A stretch of 5,996 nucleotides of DNA from a bacterium (GTDB lineage: Bacteria > Patescibacteria > Paceibacteria > UBA6257 > Brennerbacteraceae), in contig JAKALE010000025.1 in assembly GCA_021813305.1 (NCBI GenBank), forward strand, positions 1 through 5,996, given 5' to 3'. The translations under genes were made by a program, and so were the position numbers. Positions within the stretch are counted from its first letter, which is position 1; the number at the start of each line of letters is the position of its first letter. The notes under the pieces are model-generated. The model searched no databases and was not told the origin of the DNA. It worked only from the letters and a program-made list of their open reading frames with translations. This document shows positions 1 to 5,578 of the stretch, one piece after another.

Positions 1-745
1 CCAATTCGACTTCCTCGTTAACCTTAACGATTCCGCGCTCGATACGGCCGGTCACCACGGTGCCGCGGCCTTCAATCGAGAAGATGTCTTCGATTGGCAT
101 CAAAAACGGCTTCTCGGTTTCGCGAACCGGTTCGGGGAAATAGCTGTCCATGGTTTCCACCAGCTTCAGGATCGGCTGAACCGCCGGATCGTTGAGATCC
201 TTCGCTTCGGTCGCCTTGAGCGCCGACCCGCGGATAACAGGCACTTCGTCTCCCGGGAACTGGTATTTCTTCAAAAGTTCCCTGACTTCCTGCTCCACAA
301 GATCAACCAATTCGGCATCCTGCACCATGTCCACTTTGTTCAAGAACACGATGATGCGGGGAACGCCGACCTGATGCGCAAGCAAAATGTGCTCGCGGGT
401 CTGGGGCATCGGACCGTCCGGAGCGGACACGACCAACACCGCGCCATCCATCTGGGCTGCGCCCGTGATCATGTTCTTGATGTAGTCCGCGTGTCCCGGA
501 GCGTCGATGTGCGCGTAGTGACGCGTATCCGATTCGTATTCCGAGTGATGGATGTTAATCGTGACTCCGCGTGCCTTTTCTTCCGGCGCGCTGTCGATTT
601 CCGCATATTCCTTCGCCTTGGCCAAGCCCTTCAACGACAGGACCTTGGTAATGGCCGACGTCAATGTTGTCTTTCCATGGTCAACGTGACCGATGGTACC
701 GACATTGAGGTGCGGTTTTTTCCGCTCGAATGTTGCTGTTGCCAT
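1..745 (-). CDS. tuf: Elongation factor Tu, N-terminal 248 residues (3' end outside window)
   Basis: EF-Tu is the GTPase that carries aminoacyl-tRNA to the ribosomal A site in the cytosol. The reverse strand reads from an ATG at 745-743 ([20 protein letters not shown]) to the window edge without a stop. GTPase motifs seen are G1 GHVDHGKT (19-26), switch I RGVTIN (about 59-64), G3 DAPGH (81-85), G4 NKVD (136-139) and G5 GSAL (173-176). Domain 2 begins near residue 208 ([20 protein letters not shown]). E. coli has Cys at the G3 second position (DCPGH); here it is Ala. The family is usually about 395-400 residues, so roughly 150 are missing because of the window boundary, not a mutation. It is the last gene seen of the str cluster, 91 nt after fusA, and has its own promoter in that gap. 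No Shine-Dalgarno sequence precedes the ATG. The identification is secure. Confidence 0.98.
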   Translation of the reverse strand, partial: MATATFERKKPHLNVGTIGHVDHGKTTLTSAITKVLSLKGLAKAKEYAEIDSAPEEKARGVTINIHHSEYESDTRHYAHIDAPGHADYIKNMITGAAQMDGAVLVVSAPDGPMPQTREHILLAHQVGVPRIIVFLNKVDMVQDAELVDLVEQEVRELLKKYQFPGDEVPVIRGSALKATEAKDLNDPAVQPILKLVETMDSYFPEPVRETEKPFLMPIEDIFSIEGRGTVVTGRIERGIVKVNEEVEL

Positions 746-766
746 AGCTGTGGTTGATTAGTTTAA

Positions 767-778
767 GTTTGTACAAAC
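767..778. promoter_or_regulatory. Perfect 12-bp palindrome in the tuf leader
   Basis: GTTTGTACAAAC is a perfect palindrome lying 21 nt upstream of the tuf start codon and about 6 nt downstream of the predicted transcription start. It could be a repressor operator just downstream of the promoter. As RNA it could form only a weak hairpin, because the centre leaves no room for a loop without losing pairs. The symmetry is seen directly; any function is inferred, and chance is possible in this AT-rich gap. Confidence 0.3.
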
Positions 779-790
779 AATAGTGGATCT

Positions 791-819
791 ATGATAAAGG
801 ATTTTAAGGGCAAAGTCAA
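791..819 (-). promoter_or_regulatory. Sigma70-type promoter of tuf
   Basis: On the minus strand, TTGACT (819-814) and TATCAT (796-791) are separated by exactly 17 nt. Both boxes match the housekeeping consensus at five of six positions. Transcription would start near 784, giving a leader of about 39 nt. The promoter lies in the fusA-tuf gap, so tuf can be made in excess of the upstream ribosomal genes. No terminator is visible between fusA and tuf, so read-through from rpsL probably also contributes. The sequence around the -35 box closely resembles that of the rpsL promoter. Confidence 0.75.
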
Positions 820-836
820 TGCTTTAAAGGAATCGG

Positions 837-2957
837 TTATCCTTTCCTTCCCGCAATGACCTGATCGGCAATGTGGCGCGGCACTTCTTCATAATGGTCG
901 AACTCCATGGTGAACGTCCCGCGGCCTTCGGTCATCGAACGGAGCTTGGTCGCATATCCGAACATTTCCGCAAGCGGCACGAATGCATCGACGACTTTCA
1001 GGTTCATGCGTTCGCCCATGCGTTCAATCTTTGCACGCTTGGAACTCAAATCTCCCGTCACGTCTCCCAGGAACTTATCCGGAACAATGACTTCCACTTT
1101 CATCAACGGTGCAAGCAACACGAGGTCCGCCTTGCGCGCGACTTCCTGCAATGCCAACGATCCTGCGATCTTGAATGCAGCTTCGGACGAATCCACTTCG
1201 TGGAACGATCCGTCGTAAAGCGTGACCTTCACATCAACCATGGGAAACCCAGCCAATACACCCTTATCCAGAGCTTCCTTCACGCCTTTTTGCACCGCGG
1301 GAATGAACGACTGCGGAATCACGCCGCCCTTGATCGCATCGACGAATTCATATCCCTTGCCTTGTTCCTGCGGTTCCAGTTTCAACCATACATGGCCGTA
1401 CTGGCCGCGACCGCCGGACTGGCGGATGAATTTGCCTTCCTGCTCCACTGCTTTTTTGATGGTTTCTCGATACGCGACCTGCGGTCTGCCGACGTTGACT
1501 TCCACGCCGAATTCGCGGCGCATGCGGTCGACCAAAACATCCAAATGCAATTCCCCCATTCCCGAAATAATGACCTCCATTGTTTCCTCGTCGGTCTTGA
1601 CGCGGAACGTCGGATCTTCTTCTTGCAACTTGCGCAGTACCACGCCCATTTTTTCCTGGTCCGCTTTCGTCTTGGGCTCGATTTTCATTGAAATAACCGG
1701 CTCTGGAAACACTGGCTTTTCCAGCAGCATCGGCGATTGCGCATCGGTCAACGTATCCCCGGTTGACGTATTCTTCATTCCAACCAATGCGGCAATTTCT
1801 CCGGCAAACACTTCCTCCACTTCTTCGCGATGATTGGCATGCATGCGCAGAATGCGGCCCACGCGCTCCTGTTCTTCCTTGGTCGCGTTATATGCATAGC
1901 TGCCCTTTTTCAAAGTTCCGGCGTATACACGGAAGAACACCAGCGTCCCCACGAACGGATCGGCCGCAACCTTGAACGCAAGCGCCGTAAACGGTTCGCT
2001 GTCGCTGGGCTGGCGGATGATTTCGGTTCCTGTTTTTGGATCAGTTCCCTTGATCGGCTTGGTTTGGGCAAGATCCAGGGGTGAAGGAAGGAAATCGACG
2101 ATTGCATCAAGCAAAAGCTGCACGCCCTTGTTGCGAAGCGCGGTCCCGCAGAGCACCGGAACCAAATTGTACGCCAGGCATCCCTTGCGGAGCCCGTGGC
2201 GGATTTCATCCTCGGTCAGCTCCGTACCGGCAAGATATTTTTCCAAAAGCTTATCGTCCTGTTCGGCGGCTTTTTCCATCATGGCCTGGCGCATCTGCTT
2301 GGCCTTCTCCAGTAAATCAGCCGGCACGTCTTCGACGACAATCTGTTCACCCTTTTCGCCGGCGAATTTAACCGCCTTCATGCGGATCAGATCAATCACG
2401 CCCTCAAACTGGCTTTCCAGCCCGATATTCAAATGCACGGGAATCGCATTGGGAGTCAGGCGCTCGTGAATCGACGCGAGGGTCTTGTCAAAACTCGCAC
2501 CCAACCGATCAAGCTTGTTGATGAAGCAGAGGCGCGGCACTTTGTATCCGTCCGCCTGGCGCCACACGGTTTCGGATTGCGGCTCAACACCGGACACGCC
2601 GTCGAATACCACGACTGCGCCGTCCAATACGCGCAACGAGCGCTGCACCTCGACCGTAAAGTCGATGTGCCCCGGTGTATCGATCAGGTTGATGCGAAAA
2701 TTTTTCTTGCCCGCCTTGAAATCGGGCGAATACGTCTGAGTCCAAAAACACGTGGTTGCCGCAGCCGTGATGGTGATGCCGCGCTCGCGCTCCTGCACCA
2801 TCCAGTCCATGACCGCCTCTCCCTCGTGCACTTCGCCGATCTTGTGCGAAATGCCGGTATAGAACAAAATGCGCTCGGATACGGTTGTCTTGCCTGCGTC
2901 GATGTGGGCGATAATGCCGATGTCGCGCGTCTGCTCCAGAGAATATTCACGTTCCAT
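837..2957 (-). CDS. fusA: Elongation factor G
   Basis: EF-G is the GTPase that drives tRNA-mRNA translocation and, with ribosome recycling factor, ribosome recycling. The 706-residue protein has the full domain set and a normal family length. The G domain (about 1-295) has G1 AHIDAGKTT (17-25), switch I RGITIT (59-64), G3 DTPGH (93-97), G4 NKLD (147-150) and G5 CGTA (270-273). Domain II follows at about 320-410 and domain III at about 418-490. Domain IV carries [10 protein letters not shown] (514-523) and [10 protein letters not shown] (586-595), whose His586 matches the tip histidine important for translocation in E. coli EF-G. Domain V includes [11 protein letters not shown] (674-684). About ten residues extend the segment between switch I and G3, as in E. 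coli. The ATG at 2957 gives the conserved [20 protein letters not shown]. It lies 42 nt after rpsG, with no Shine-Dalgarno sequence and no convincing promoter in the gap, so it is probably co-transcribed from the rpsL promoter. Confidence 0.98.
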   Translation of the reverse strand: MEREYSLEQTRDIGIIAHIDAGKTTVSERILFYTGISHKIGEVHEGEAVMDWMVQERERGITITAAATTCFWTQTYSPDFKAGKKNFRINLIDTPGHIDFTVEVQRSLRVLDGAVVVFDGVSGVEPQSETVWRQADGYKVPRLCFINKLDRLGASFDKTLASIHERLTPNAIPVHLNIGLESQFEGVIDLIRMKAVKFAGEKGEQIVVEDVPADLLEKAKQMRQAMMEKAAEQDDKLLEKYLAGTELTEDEIRHGLRKGCLAYNLVPVLCGTALRNKGVQLLLDAIVDFLPSPLDLAQTKPIKGTDPKTGTEIIRQPSDSEPFTALAFKVAADPFVGTLVFFRVYAGTLKKGSYAYNATKEEQERVGRILRMHANHREEVEEVFAGEIAALVGMKNTSTGDTLTDAQSPMLLEKPVFPEPVISMKIEPKTKADQEKMGVVLRKLQEEDPTFRVKTDEETMEVIISGMGELHLDVLVDRMRREFGVEVNVGRPQVAYRETIKKAVEQEGKFIRQSGGRGQYGHVWLKLEPQEQGKGYEFVDAIKGGVIPQSFIPAVQKGVKEALDKGVLAGFPMVDVKVTLYDGSFHEVDSSEAAFKIAGSLALQEVARKADLVLLAPLMKVEVIVPDKFLGDVTGDLSSKRAKIERMGERMNLKVVDAFVPLAEMFGYATKLRSMTEGRGTFTMEFDHYEEVPRHIADQVIAGRKG

Positions 2958-2999
2958 AGATGATAAAAGAAGTCCGGGTCAATTCGGATCGCCGCTCGG

Positions 3000-3464
3000 T
3001 TACGCGAAATGAGCAAACGCTTTATTTGCTTCCGCCATGCGCTGCACGTCCTGGCGTTTTTTCACGGCTGGGCCTTCGTTATGGGAAGCCTGCAGAAGTT
3101 GATCGGCAAGTTTTCGGGCCATGGATTTTCCCTTTTGGGAACGGGCAGAGCCCAAAATCCAGCGCAACGACAAAGCAAGCTTGCGTTCGCCGCGCACTTC
3201 GACCGGAACCTGGTAGTTCGCTCCGCCGATACGCTTCGAGCGCACCTCGAGCACCGGAGATACATTCTTGATCGCTTCCTCGAGCACCAAAACGGGATCC
3301 TGCTTCGCTTCCTTCTCGATCTGCGAAAGCGCTCCATAGACAATACGCTGGGCAACGCTCTTCTTGCCGTCTTTCATGACGTGGTTAATGAGCACGCCGA
3401 CCAGCTGATGCTGATGCACCGGGTCCAGGGGGTAAGGTCTTCGGTAATTTCCCTTCTTGCGCAT
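3000..3464 (-). CDS. rpsG: 30S ribosomal protein S7
   Basis: S7 binds the 3' major domain of 16S rRNA and nucleates assembly of the 30S head, near the E site. The 154-residue length is normal. Hallmarks are DPVHQHQLVGVLINHVMKDG (14-33), NVSPVLEVRSKRIGG (67-81) with the hairpin YQVPVEV (84-90), and the C-terminal block AVKKRQDVQRMAEANKAFAH (133-152). The protein ends HFA where many S7 proteins end HYRW, a minor variation. The gene starts 19 nt after the rpsL stop. In E. coli, S7 represses its operon by binding a structured rpsL-rpsG spacer of roughly 100 nt; this spacer is too short for that element. No Shine-Dalgarno sequence is visible before the ATG. Confidence 0.98.
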   Translation of the reverse strand: MRKKGNYRRPYPLDPVHQHQLVGVLINHVMKDGKKSVAQRIVYGALSQIEKEAKQDPVLVLEEAIKNVSPVLEVRSKRIGGANYQVPVEVRGERKLALSLRWILGSARSQKGKSMARKLADQLLQASHNEGPAVKKRQDVQRMAEANKAFAHFA

Positions 3465-3483
3465 ACGGATTCAATAAGAGTGA

Positions 3484-3897
3484 TTATTTCTTTGCTTTCT
3501 TCGCGCCGTACTTCGAACGCTGCTGATGGCGCTTGTCCACGCCAGCCGCATCAAGCCTCCCGCGAACGATATGATAGCGCACGCCCGGAAGATCCTTGAC
3601 CCTGCCGCCGCGGACGACAACCACCGAGTGTTCCTGAAGGTTGTGCCCTTCGCCCGGAATGTACGCCGTGACTTCCATGCCGTTGGTGAGCCGCACGCGC
3701 GCGATCTTGCGGAGTGCGGAGTTCGGTTTCTTGGGAGTCGTAGTCGTGACCTTGAGGCACACGCCGCGCTTGAACGGTGAAGAAGACGCCTTATAGCGGT
3801 TTTTCACCGGATTGAAATACTTCTGCAATGCAGGAGCTTTTGTTTTCTTTGCCGAGGTCGTGCGGCCCCGCTTGATAAGCTGATGGACAGTAGGCAT
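3484..3897 (-). CDS. rpsL: 30S ribosomal protein S12, with an N-terminal insertion
   Basis: S12 sits at the decoding centre of the 30S subunit and controls accuracy; streptomycin acts next to it. The 137-residue protein has the signature blocks [12 protein letters not shown] (1-12), KRGVC (43-47), [14 protein letters not shown] (51-64), [11 protein letters not shown] and [13 protein letters not shown]. The PKKPNS lysine altered in streptomycin-resistant mutants is unaltered. It is about 13 residues longer than the 124-residue E. coli protein, entirely because of a lysine- and serine-rich insert at about 25-42 ([15 protein letters not shown]) before KRGVC. I associate similar inserts with Patescibacteria. 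The conserved start MPTVHQL fixes the ATG at 3897; a longer reading from a TTG at 3918 is unlikely. GGAG lies 4 nt before the ATG but probably at the extreme 5' end of the mRNA. This is the first gene of the str cluster. Confidence 0.98.
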   Translation of the reverse strand: MPTVHQLIKRGRTTSAKKTKAPALQKYFNPVKNRYKASSSPFKRGVCLKVTTTTPKKPNSALRKIARVRLTNGMEVTAYIPGEGHNLQEHSVVVVRGGRVKDLPGVRYHIVRGRLDAAGVDKRHQQRSKYGAKKAKK

Positions 3898-3908
3898 AAT
3901 GCTCCATA

Positions 3909-3937
3909 AAGATAGCAAAAACGCTCTTAAAAGTCAA
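3909..3937 (-). promoter_or_regulatory. Promoter of the rpsL-rpsG-fusA(-tuf) operon
   Basis: On the minus strand, TTGACT (3937-3932) and TATCTT (3914-3909) are separated by 17 nt. TG one base upstream of the -10 box gives an extended -10 (TGCTATCTT). The -35 box matches consensus at five of six positions and the -10 at four of six. The expected start near 3902 leaves only about 5 nt before the rpsL ATG, so the mRNA would be nearly leaderless. A short inverted repeat, TCCTT-ATC-AAGGA (3938-3950), abuts the -35 box and has a close counterpart at the tuf promoter. Confidence 0.7.
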
Positions 3938-3950
3938 TCCTTATCAAGGA
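3938..3950. repeat. Short inverted repeat abutting the rpsL -35 box
   Basis: TCCTT (3938-3942) and AAGGA (3946-3950) form a 5-bp stem with a 3-nt spacer, between the end of the M50 gene and the -35 box of rpsL. It is too short, and lacks a T tract, to be a convincing terminator for M50. Its position and its similarity to CTTTAAAG (822-829) upstream of the tuf -35 box make an operator the more interesting reading. That function is inferred only. Confidence 0.3.
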
Positions 3951-3963
3951 GATACGAATGCAT

Positions 3964-4587
3964 TCAGAACGCGATGCCGGTAAACAACCACACCAATCCG
4001 GAAACAACCGGCATGATCAGCTGGAATCCGAAAAACAAAAAGGCCAAGAACAGCACCATGCTGTTGCGCGACAGAAATTCTTCGACAACGCGCCATCGAT
4101 ACGGCATGATGCCAAACAGAATTTTCGATCCGTCCATGGGCGGAATCGGGACGCAATTGAACACCGCAAGCATGACATTCACGGACACGATGATAAAAAA
4201 CAAAGCTCCCAGGCCGGAGGCAATCTGGGCAACGCCGAATCTGATCGCCAGGCCGAATGCTGCCGCCAGAAACAAATTAGAGAACGGACCCGCCGCGGCA
4301 ACAATGGCAGGACCGGTTTTCTGGTTTTTCAGGCGGTACGGATTGTACGGTACGGGATTTGCCCAGCCGAACAGAAACAGCGGGGTGTTCAAAAGCCTGG
4401 AACTGACGTACAAAAACAGCGGAACGAGGATCGACCCGACCGGATCGATATGACTGATCGGGTTGAGCGTGAGCCTGCCCATTTCTTCGGCCGTGTTGTC
4501 CCCAAGCGCCTTAGCTGCATAGCCGTGGGAAACCTCGTGGATCACTACGGAAAAGATCAGGACCAAAAGGTAGAAAAACGTAACCAT
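3964..4587 (-). CDS. Site-2 protease family (M50) zinc membrane metalloprotease
   Basis: The 207-residue protein belongs to the compact M50 family of intramembrane zinc proteases, which cleave substrates within or near the lipid bilayer; the substrate here is unknown. The first membrane helix carries the zinc-binding and catalytic motif HEVSH (17-21). NPISHIDPVGS (42-52) and GWANPVPYNP (74-83) are typical of this subgroup. AGPFSN (99-104) precedes another helix. NCVPIPPMDGSKIL (144-157) contains the third metal ligand, Asp152. Hydrophobic segments lie at about 4-27, 51-67, 93-118, 123-146 and 178-204. There is no PDZ domain, unlike RseP. All catalytic residues are present, so it should be active. 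The gene points toward rpsL, ending 66 nt before it with no clear terminator, and diverges from rpmB. Its ATG sits only 5 nt after a possible -10 box. Confidence 0.93.
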   Translation of the reverse strand: MVTFFYLLVLIFSVVIHEVSHGYAAKALGDNTAEEMGRLTLNPISHIDPVGSILVPLFLYVSSRLLNTPLFLFGWANPVPYNPYRLKNQKTGPAIVAAAGPFSNLFLAAAFGLAIRFGVAQIASGLGALFFIIVSVNVMLAVFNCVPIPPMDGSKILFGIMPYRWRVVEEFLSRNSMVLFLAFLFFGFQLIMPVVSGLVWLFTGIAF

Positions 4588-4592
4588 ATCCC

Positions 4593-4622
4593 ATCATACT
4601 ATGCGTTTTGGCGTGAACGCAA
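4593..4622 (-). promoter_or_regulatory. Possible promoter of the M50 protease gene (leaderless)
   Basis: On the minus strand, TATGAT (4598-4593) matches the -10 consensus at five of six positions. TTGCGT (4622-4617) is a weak -35 box 18 nt upstream. The -10 ends 5 nt before the ATG at 4587, so transcription would begin on or beside the start codon and the mRNA would be leaderless. The weak -35 keeps confidence moderate. Confidence 0.45.
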
Positions 4623-4631
4623 CCGCACGCC
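4602..4631. repeat. Two interleaved inverted repeats between divergent promoters
   Basis: TGCGTT (4602-4607) pairs with AACGCA (4616-4621), and GGCGTG (4610-4615) pairs with CACGCC (4626-4631). The block overlaps the putative M50 -35 box and spacer and directly abuts the rpmB -35 box at 4632. A DNA-binding regulator here could affect both directions. Six-base arms can arise by chance, so the function is speculative. Confidence 0.25.
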
Positions 4632-4660
4632 TTGATTATTTATCGGTTTAAACGTATACT
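4632..4660 (+). promoter_or_regulatory. Sigma70-type promoter of rpmB-mgtC
   Basis: TTGATT (4632-4637) and TATACT (4655-4660) are separated by exactly 17 nt; the -10 box matches consensus at five of six positions and the -35 at four of six. The start would fall near 4667, about 18 nt before the rpmB ATG. The sequence closely resembles the tRNA-Pro promoter at 5423-5451, including a shared CGCCTTGAT and ATACTG. Confidence 0.75.
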
Positions 4661-4684
4661 GGAACCACTAATCGATTCTTTTCT

Positions 4685-4909
4685 ATGTCAGCAGTGTGCA
4701 CCATTTGTGGCAAAAAACCGATCATGGCCGGAAAGCGGATTCTTCTGATCGGCCACTACAACCCCACGCAAAAACGCAGAGTATATCCAAATCTGCAGTG
4801 GTTCACGTTATCGACCGGCAAGCGCGTGCGCGCTTGCACCCAGTGCATCCGCAAAGCGTCGAAAAATCCCGTGCGCCAAACAAAAAAGACTGCCGGAAAG
4901 GCAAAATAA
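4685..4909 (+). CDS. rpmB: 50S ribosomal protein L28, four-cysteine (zinc-binding) form
   Basis: L28 is a small protein of the bacterial 50S subunit. The 74-residue protein begins MSAVCTICGKKPIMAGKRI, matching the L28 N-terminus, and continues with KRRVYPNLQW, the family's central motif. Two cysteine pairs, CTIC (5-8) and CTQC (51-54), form a CxxC-CxxC zinc site of the C+ type; E. coli L28 lacks this. The lysine-rich tail is typical of rRNA binding. Paralogues without the cysteines often take over under zinc limitation in other bacteria; none is visible here. The usual partner rpmG (L33) is absent, and the gene is instead followed 9 nt later by an MgtC-like gene. No Shine-Dalgarno sequence precedes the ATG; the upstream bases are pyrimidine-rich (TTCTTTTCT). 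Confidence 0.95.
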   Translation: MSAVCTICGKKPIMAGKRILLIGHYNPTQKRRVYPNLQWFTLSTGKRVRACTQCIRKASKNPVRQTKKTAGKAK

Positions 4910-4918
4910 TCCATTCTC

Positions 4919-5380
4919 ATGAACGTGCTATTCGAGCCGAACCTCGGTTCCATCGCACTCAAGCTCATCACTGCGGCATGCCTTGGCATGTTTATTGGCC
5001 TTGAACGGAAATCGTCCCACAAAGAGGCCGGCTTGCGCACGTTCGCGCTGATTTCCCTTGGATGCACGCTTTACGTCGCATTGGGAAACGACATCCTTAC
5101 CGTTGCGTTCCCCGGGCAGGCGATCAATCCGGTTTCAATCATTGCATCGCTCGTCACCGGCCTTGGATTCCTGGGCGCAGGCATCATCATTTTTCATGAC
5201 GAAAAAGTACGCGGGCTCACGACGGCGGCAAGCGTATGGACCACGGCAGCCGTAGGTGCAACCGTAGGGCTTGGCATGTACGAAATCGCATTCATCGCAA
5301 CCGGCATTATCCTGTTCATTCTTGTTGTCGGATGGCAGATTGAAAAACGCGTACTCAAGCTCACCGAGGATGACAAATAG
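4919..5380 (+). CDS. MgtC/SapB family inner-membrane protein (membrane domain only)
   Basis: MgtC-family membrane proteins are linked to magnesium homeostasis and, in Salmonella and Mycobacterium, to survival under low magnesium and inhibition of the F1Fo ATP synthase. The role here is unknown. The 153-residue protein shows the family motifs in order: GMFIGLERK (23-31), HKEAGLRTFALISLGCTLY (34-52), GLGFLGAGIII (81-91), VRGLTTAASVW (97-107) and GATVGLGMYE (113-122). Hydrophobic segments lie at about 11-28, 42-56, 73-92, 102-119 and 122-140. It ends shortly after the last helix (KLTEDDK), so it lacks the cytosolic ACT-like C-terminal domain of Salmonella MgtC and is nearer the short SapB-type members. 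It lies 9 nt after rpmB on the same strand and is followed by a terminator, so it is probably the second gene of that operon. No Shine-Dalgarno sequence is visible before the ATG. Confidence 0.93.
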   Translation: MNVLFEPNLGSIALKLITAACLGMFIGLERKSSHKEAGLRTFALISLGCTLYVALGNDILTVAFPGQAINPVSIIASLVTGLGFLGAGIIIFHDEKVRGLTTAASVWTTAAVGATVGLGMYEIAFIATGIILFILVVGWQIEKRVLKLTEDDK

Positions 5381-5384
5381 GCAA

Positions 5385-5420
5385 CGCAAAAACCGCTCCG
5401 GATCCGGAGCGGTTTTTGCG
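5385..5420 (+). terminator. Intrinsic terminator of rpmB-mgtC
   Basis: A perfect 36-nt inverted repeat starts 4 nt after the mgtC stop. The arms CGCAAAAACCGCTCCG and CGGAGCGGTTTTTGCG (16 bp) flank a GATC loop. The GC-rich core CCGCTCCG followed by five T residues fits a rho-independent terminator. It separates the rpmB-mgtC transcript from the tRNA-Pro promoter, whose upstream edge touches the repeat. Confidence 0.9.
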
Positions 5421-5422
5421 CC

Positions 5423-5451
5423 TTGATAGTTTCGCCGTTTTAGCCGATACT
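5423..5451 (+). promoter_or_regulatory. Promoter of tRNA-Pro
   Basis: TTGATA (5423-5428) and GATACT (5446-5451) are separated by 17 nt; the -35 box matches consensus at five of six positions and the -10 at four of six. Transcription would start near 5458, about 2 nt before the mature tRNA 5' end, so RNase P would have little or no leader to remove. It lies just after the preceding terminator, giving the tRNA its own transcription unit. Confidence 0.65.
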
Positions 5452-5459
5452 GAAATACA

Positions 5460-5530
5460 CGGGCTGTGGGATAATGGTAGTCCGCATGCATGGGGTGCAT
5501 GTAGCCCGGGTTCGATTCCCGGCAGCCCGA
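5460..5530 (+). tRNA. tRNA-Pro, anticodon GGG
   Basis: A complete 71-nt cloverleaf folds by eye. The acceptor stem is CGGGCTG with CAGCCCG (7 bp), starting with the C1:G72 pair typical of bacterial tRNA-Pro and followed by discriminator A73. The D stem is GGAT/GTCC (with a T-G pair) around AATGGTA. The anticodon stem CATGC/GCATG encloses loop ATGGGGT, giving T33, anticodon GGG and G37. The T arm is CCGGG-TTCGATT-CCCGG. It decodes CCC and CCU. CCA is not encoded (the next bases are CAA), so the tail must be added by the CCA-adding enzyme. Position 15 is A opposite C48, instead of the usual complementary pair, a small oddity. Confidence 0.96.
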
Positions 5531-5537
5531 CAAAAGT

Positions 5538-5568
5538 AAAAGCACAGCGATTTTATCGCTGTGCTTTT
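5538..5568. terminator. Bidirectional intrinsic terminator between tRNA-Pro and the convergent membrane gene
   Basis: The arms AAAAGCACAGCGAT (5538-5551) and ATCGCTGTGCTTTT (5555-5568) form a perfect 14-bp stem around TTT. Flanking A and T runs give a U tract in both directions. It begins 7 nt after the tRNA and ends 10 nt beyond the stop of the minus-strand gene, so it can end both convergent transcripts. Confidence 0.9.
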
Positions 5569-5578
5569 CATTCCGTAT

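Noticed and set aside
873..1691. A 272-codon open frame on the plus strand
   Set aside because: It lies wholly antisense to fusA, whose conserved domains are unmistakable. Its His- and Arg-rich translation has no domain logic and reflects fusA codon bias.
2958..2999. TTGACC and TATCAT in the rpsG-fusA gap as a fusA promoter
   Set aside because: They are only 11 nt apart, too close for a working -35/-10 pair, and no other -35 box lies at a suitable distance.
3898..3918. A longer rpsL start at TTG 3918, adding seven residues
   Set aside because: S12 proteins begin at the conserved MPTV motif, and the longer start would lie upstream of the predicted transcription start.
3958..4635. A 225-codon open frame on the plus strand, antisense to the M50 gene
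   Set aside because: The reverse strand encodes a complete M50 protease with HEVSH and DG motifs. The plus-strand product is a low-complexity, Gln- and Arg-rich shadow.
5135..5545. A minus-strand open frame with SGCRESNPGYMHPMHADYH across the tRNA
   Set aside because: This is the familiar spurious translation of a tRNA gene's complement, and it also runs antisense through the MgtC gene.
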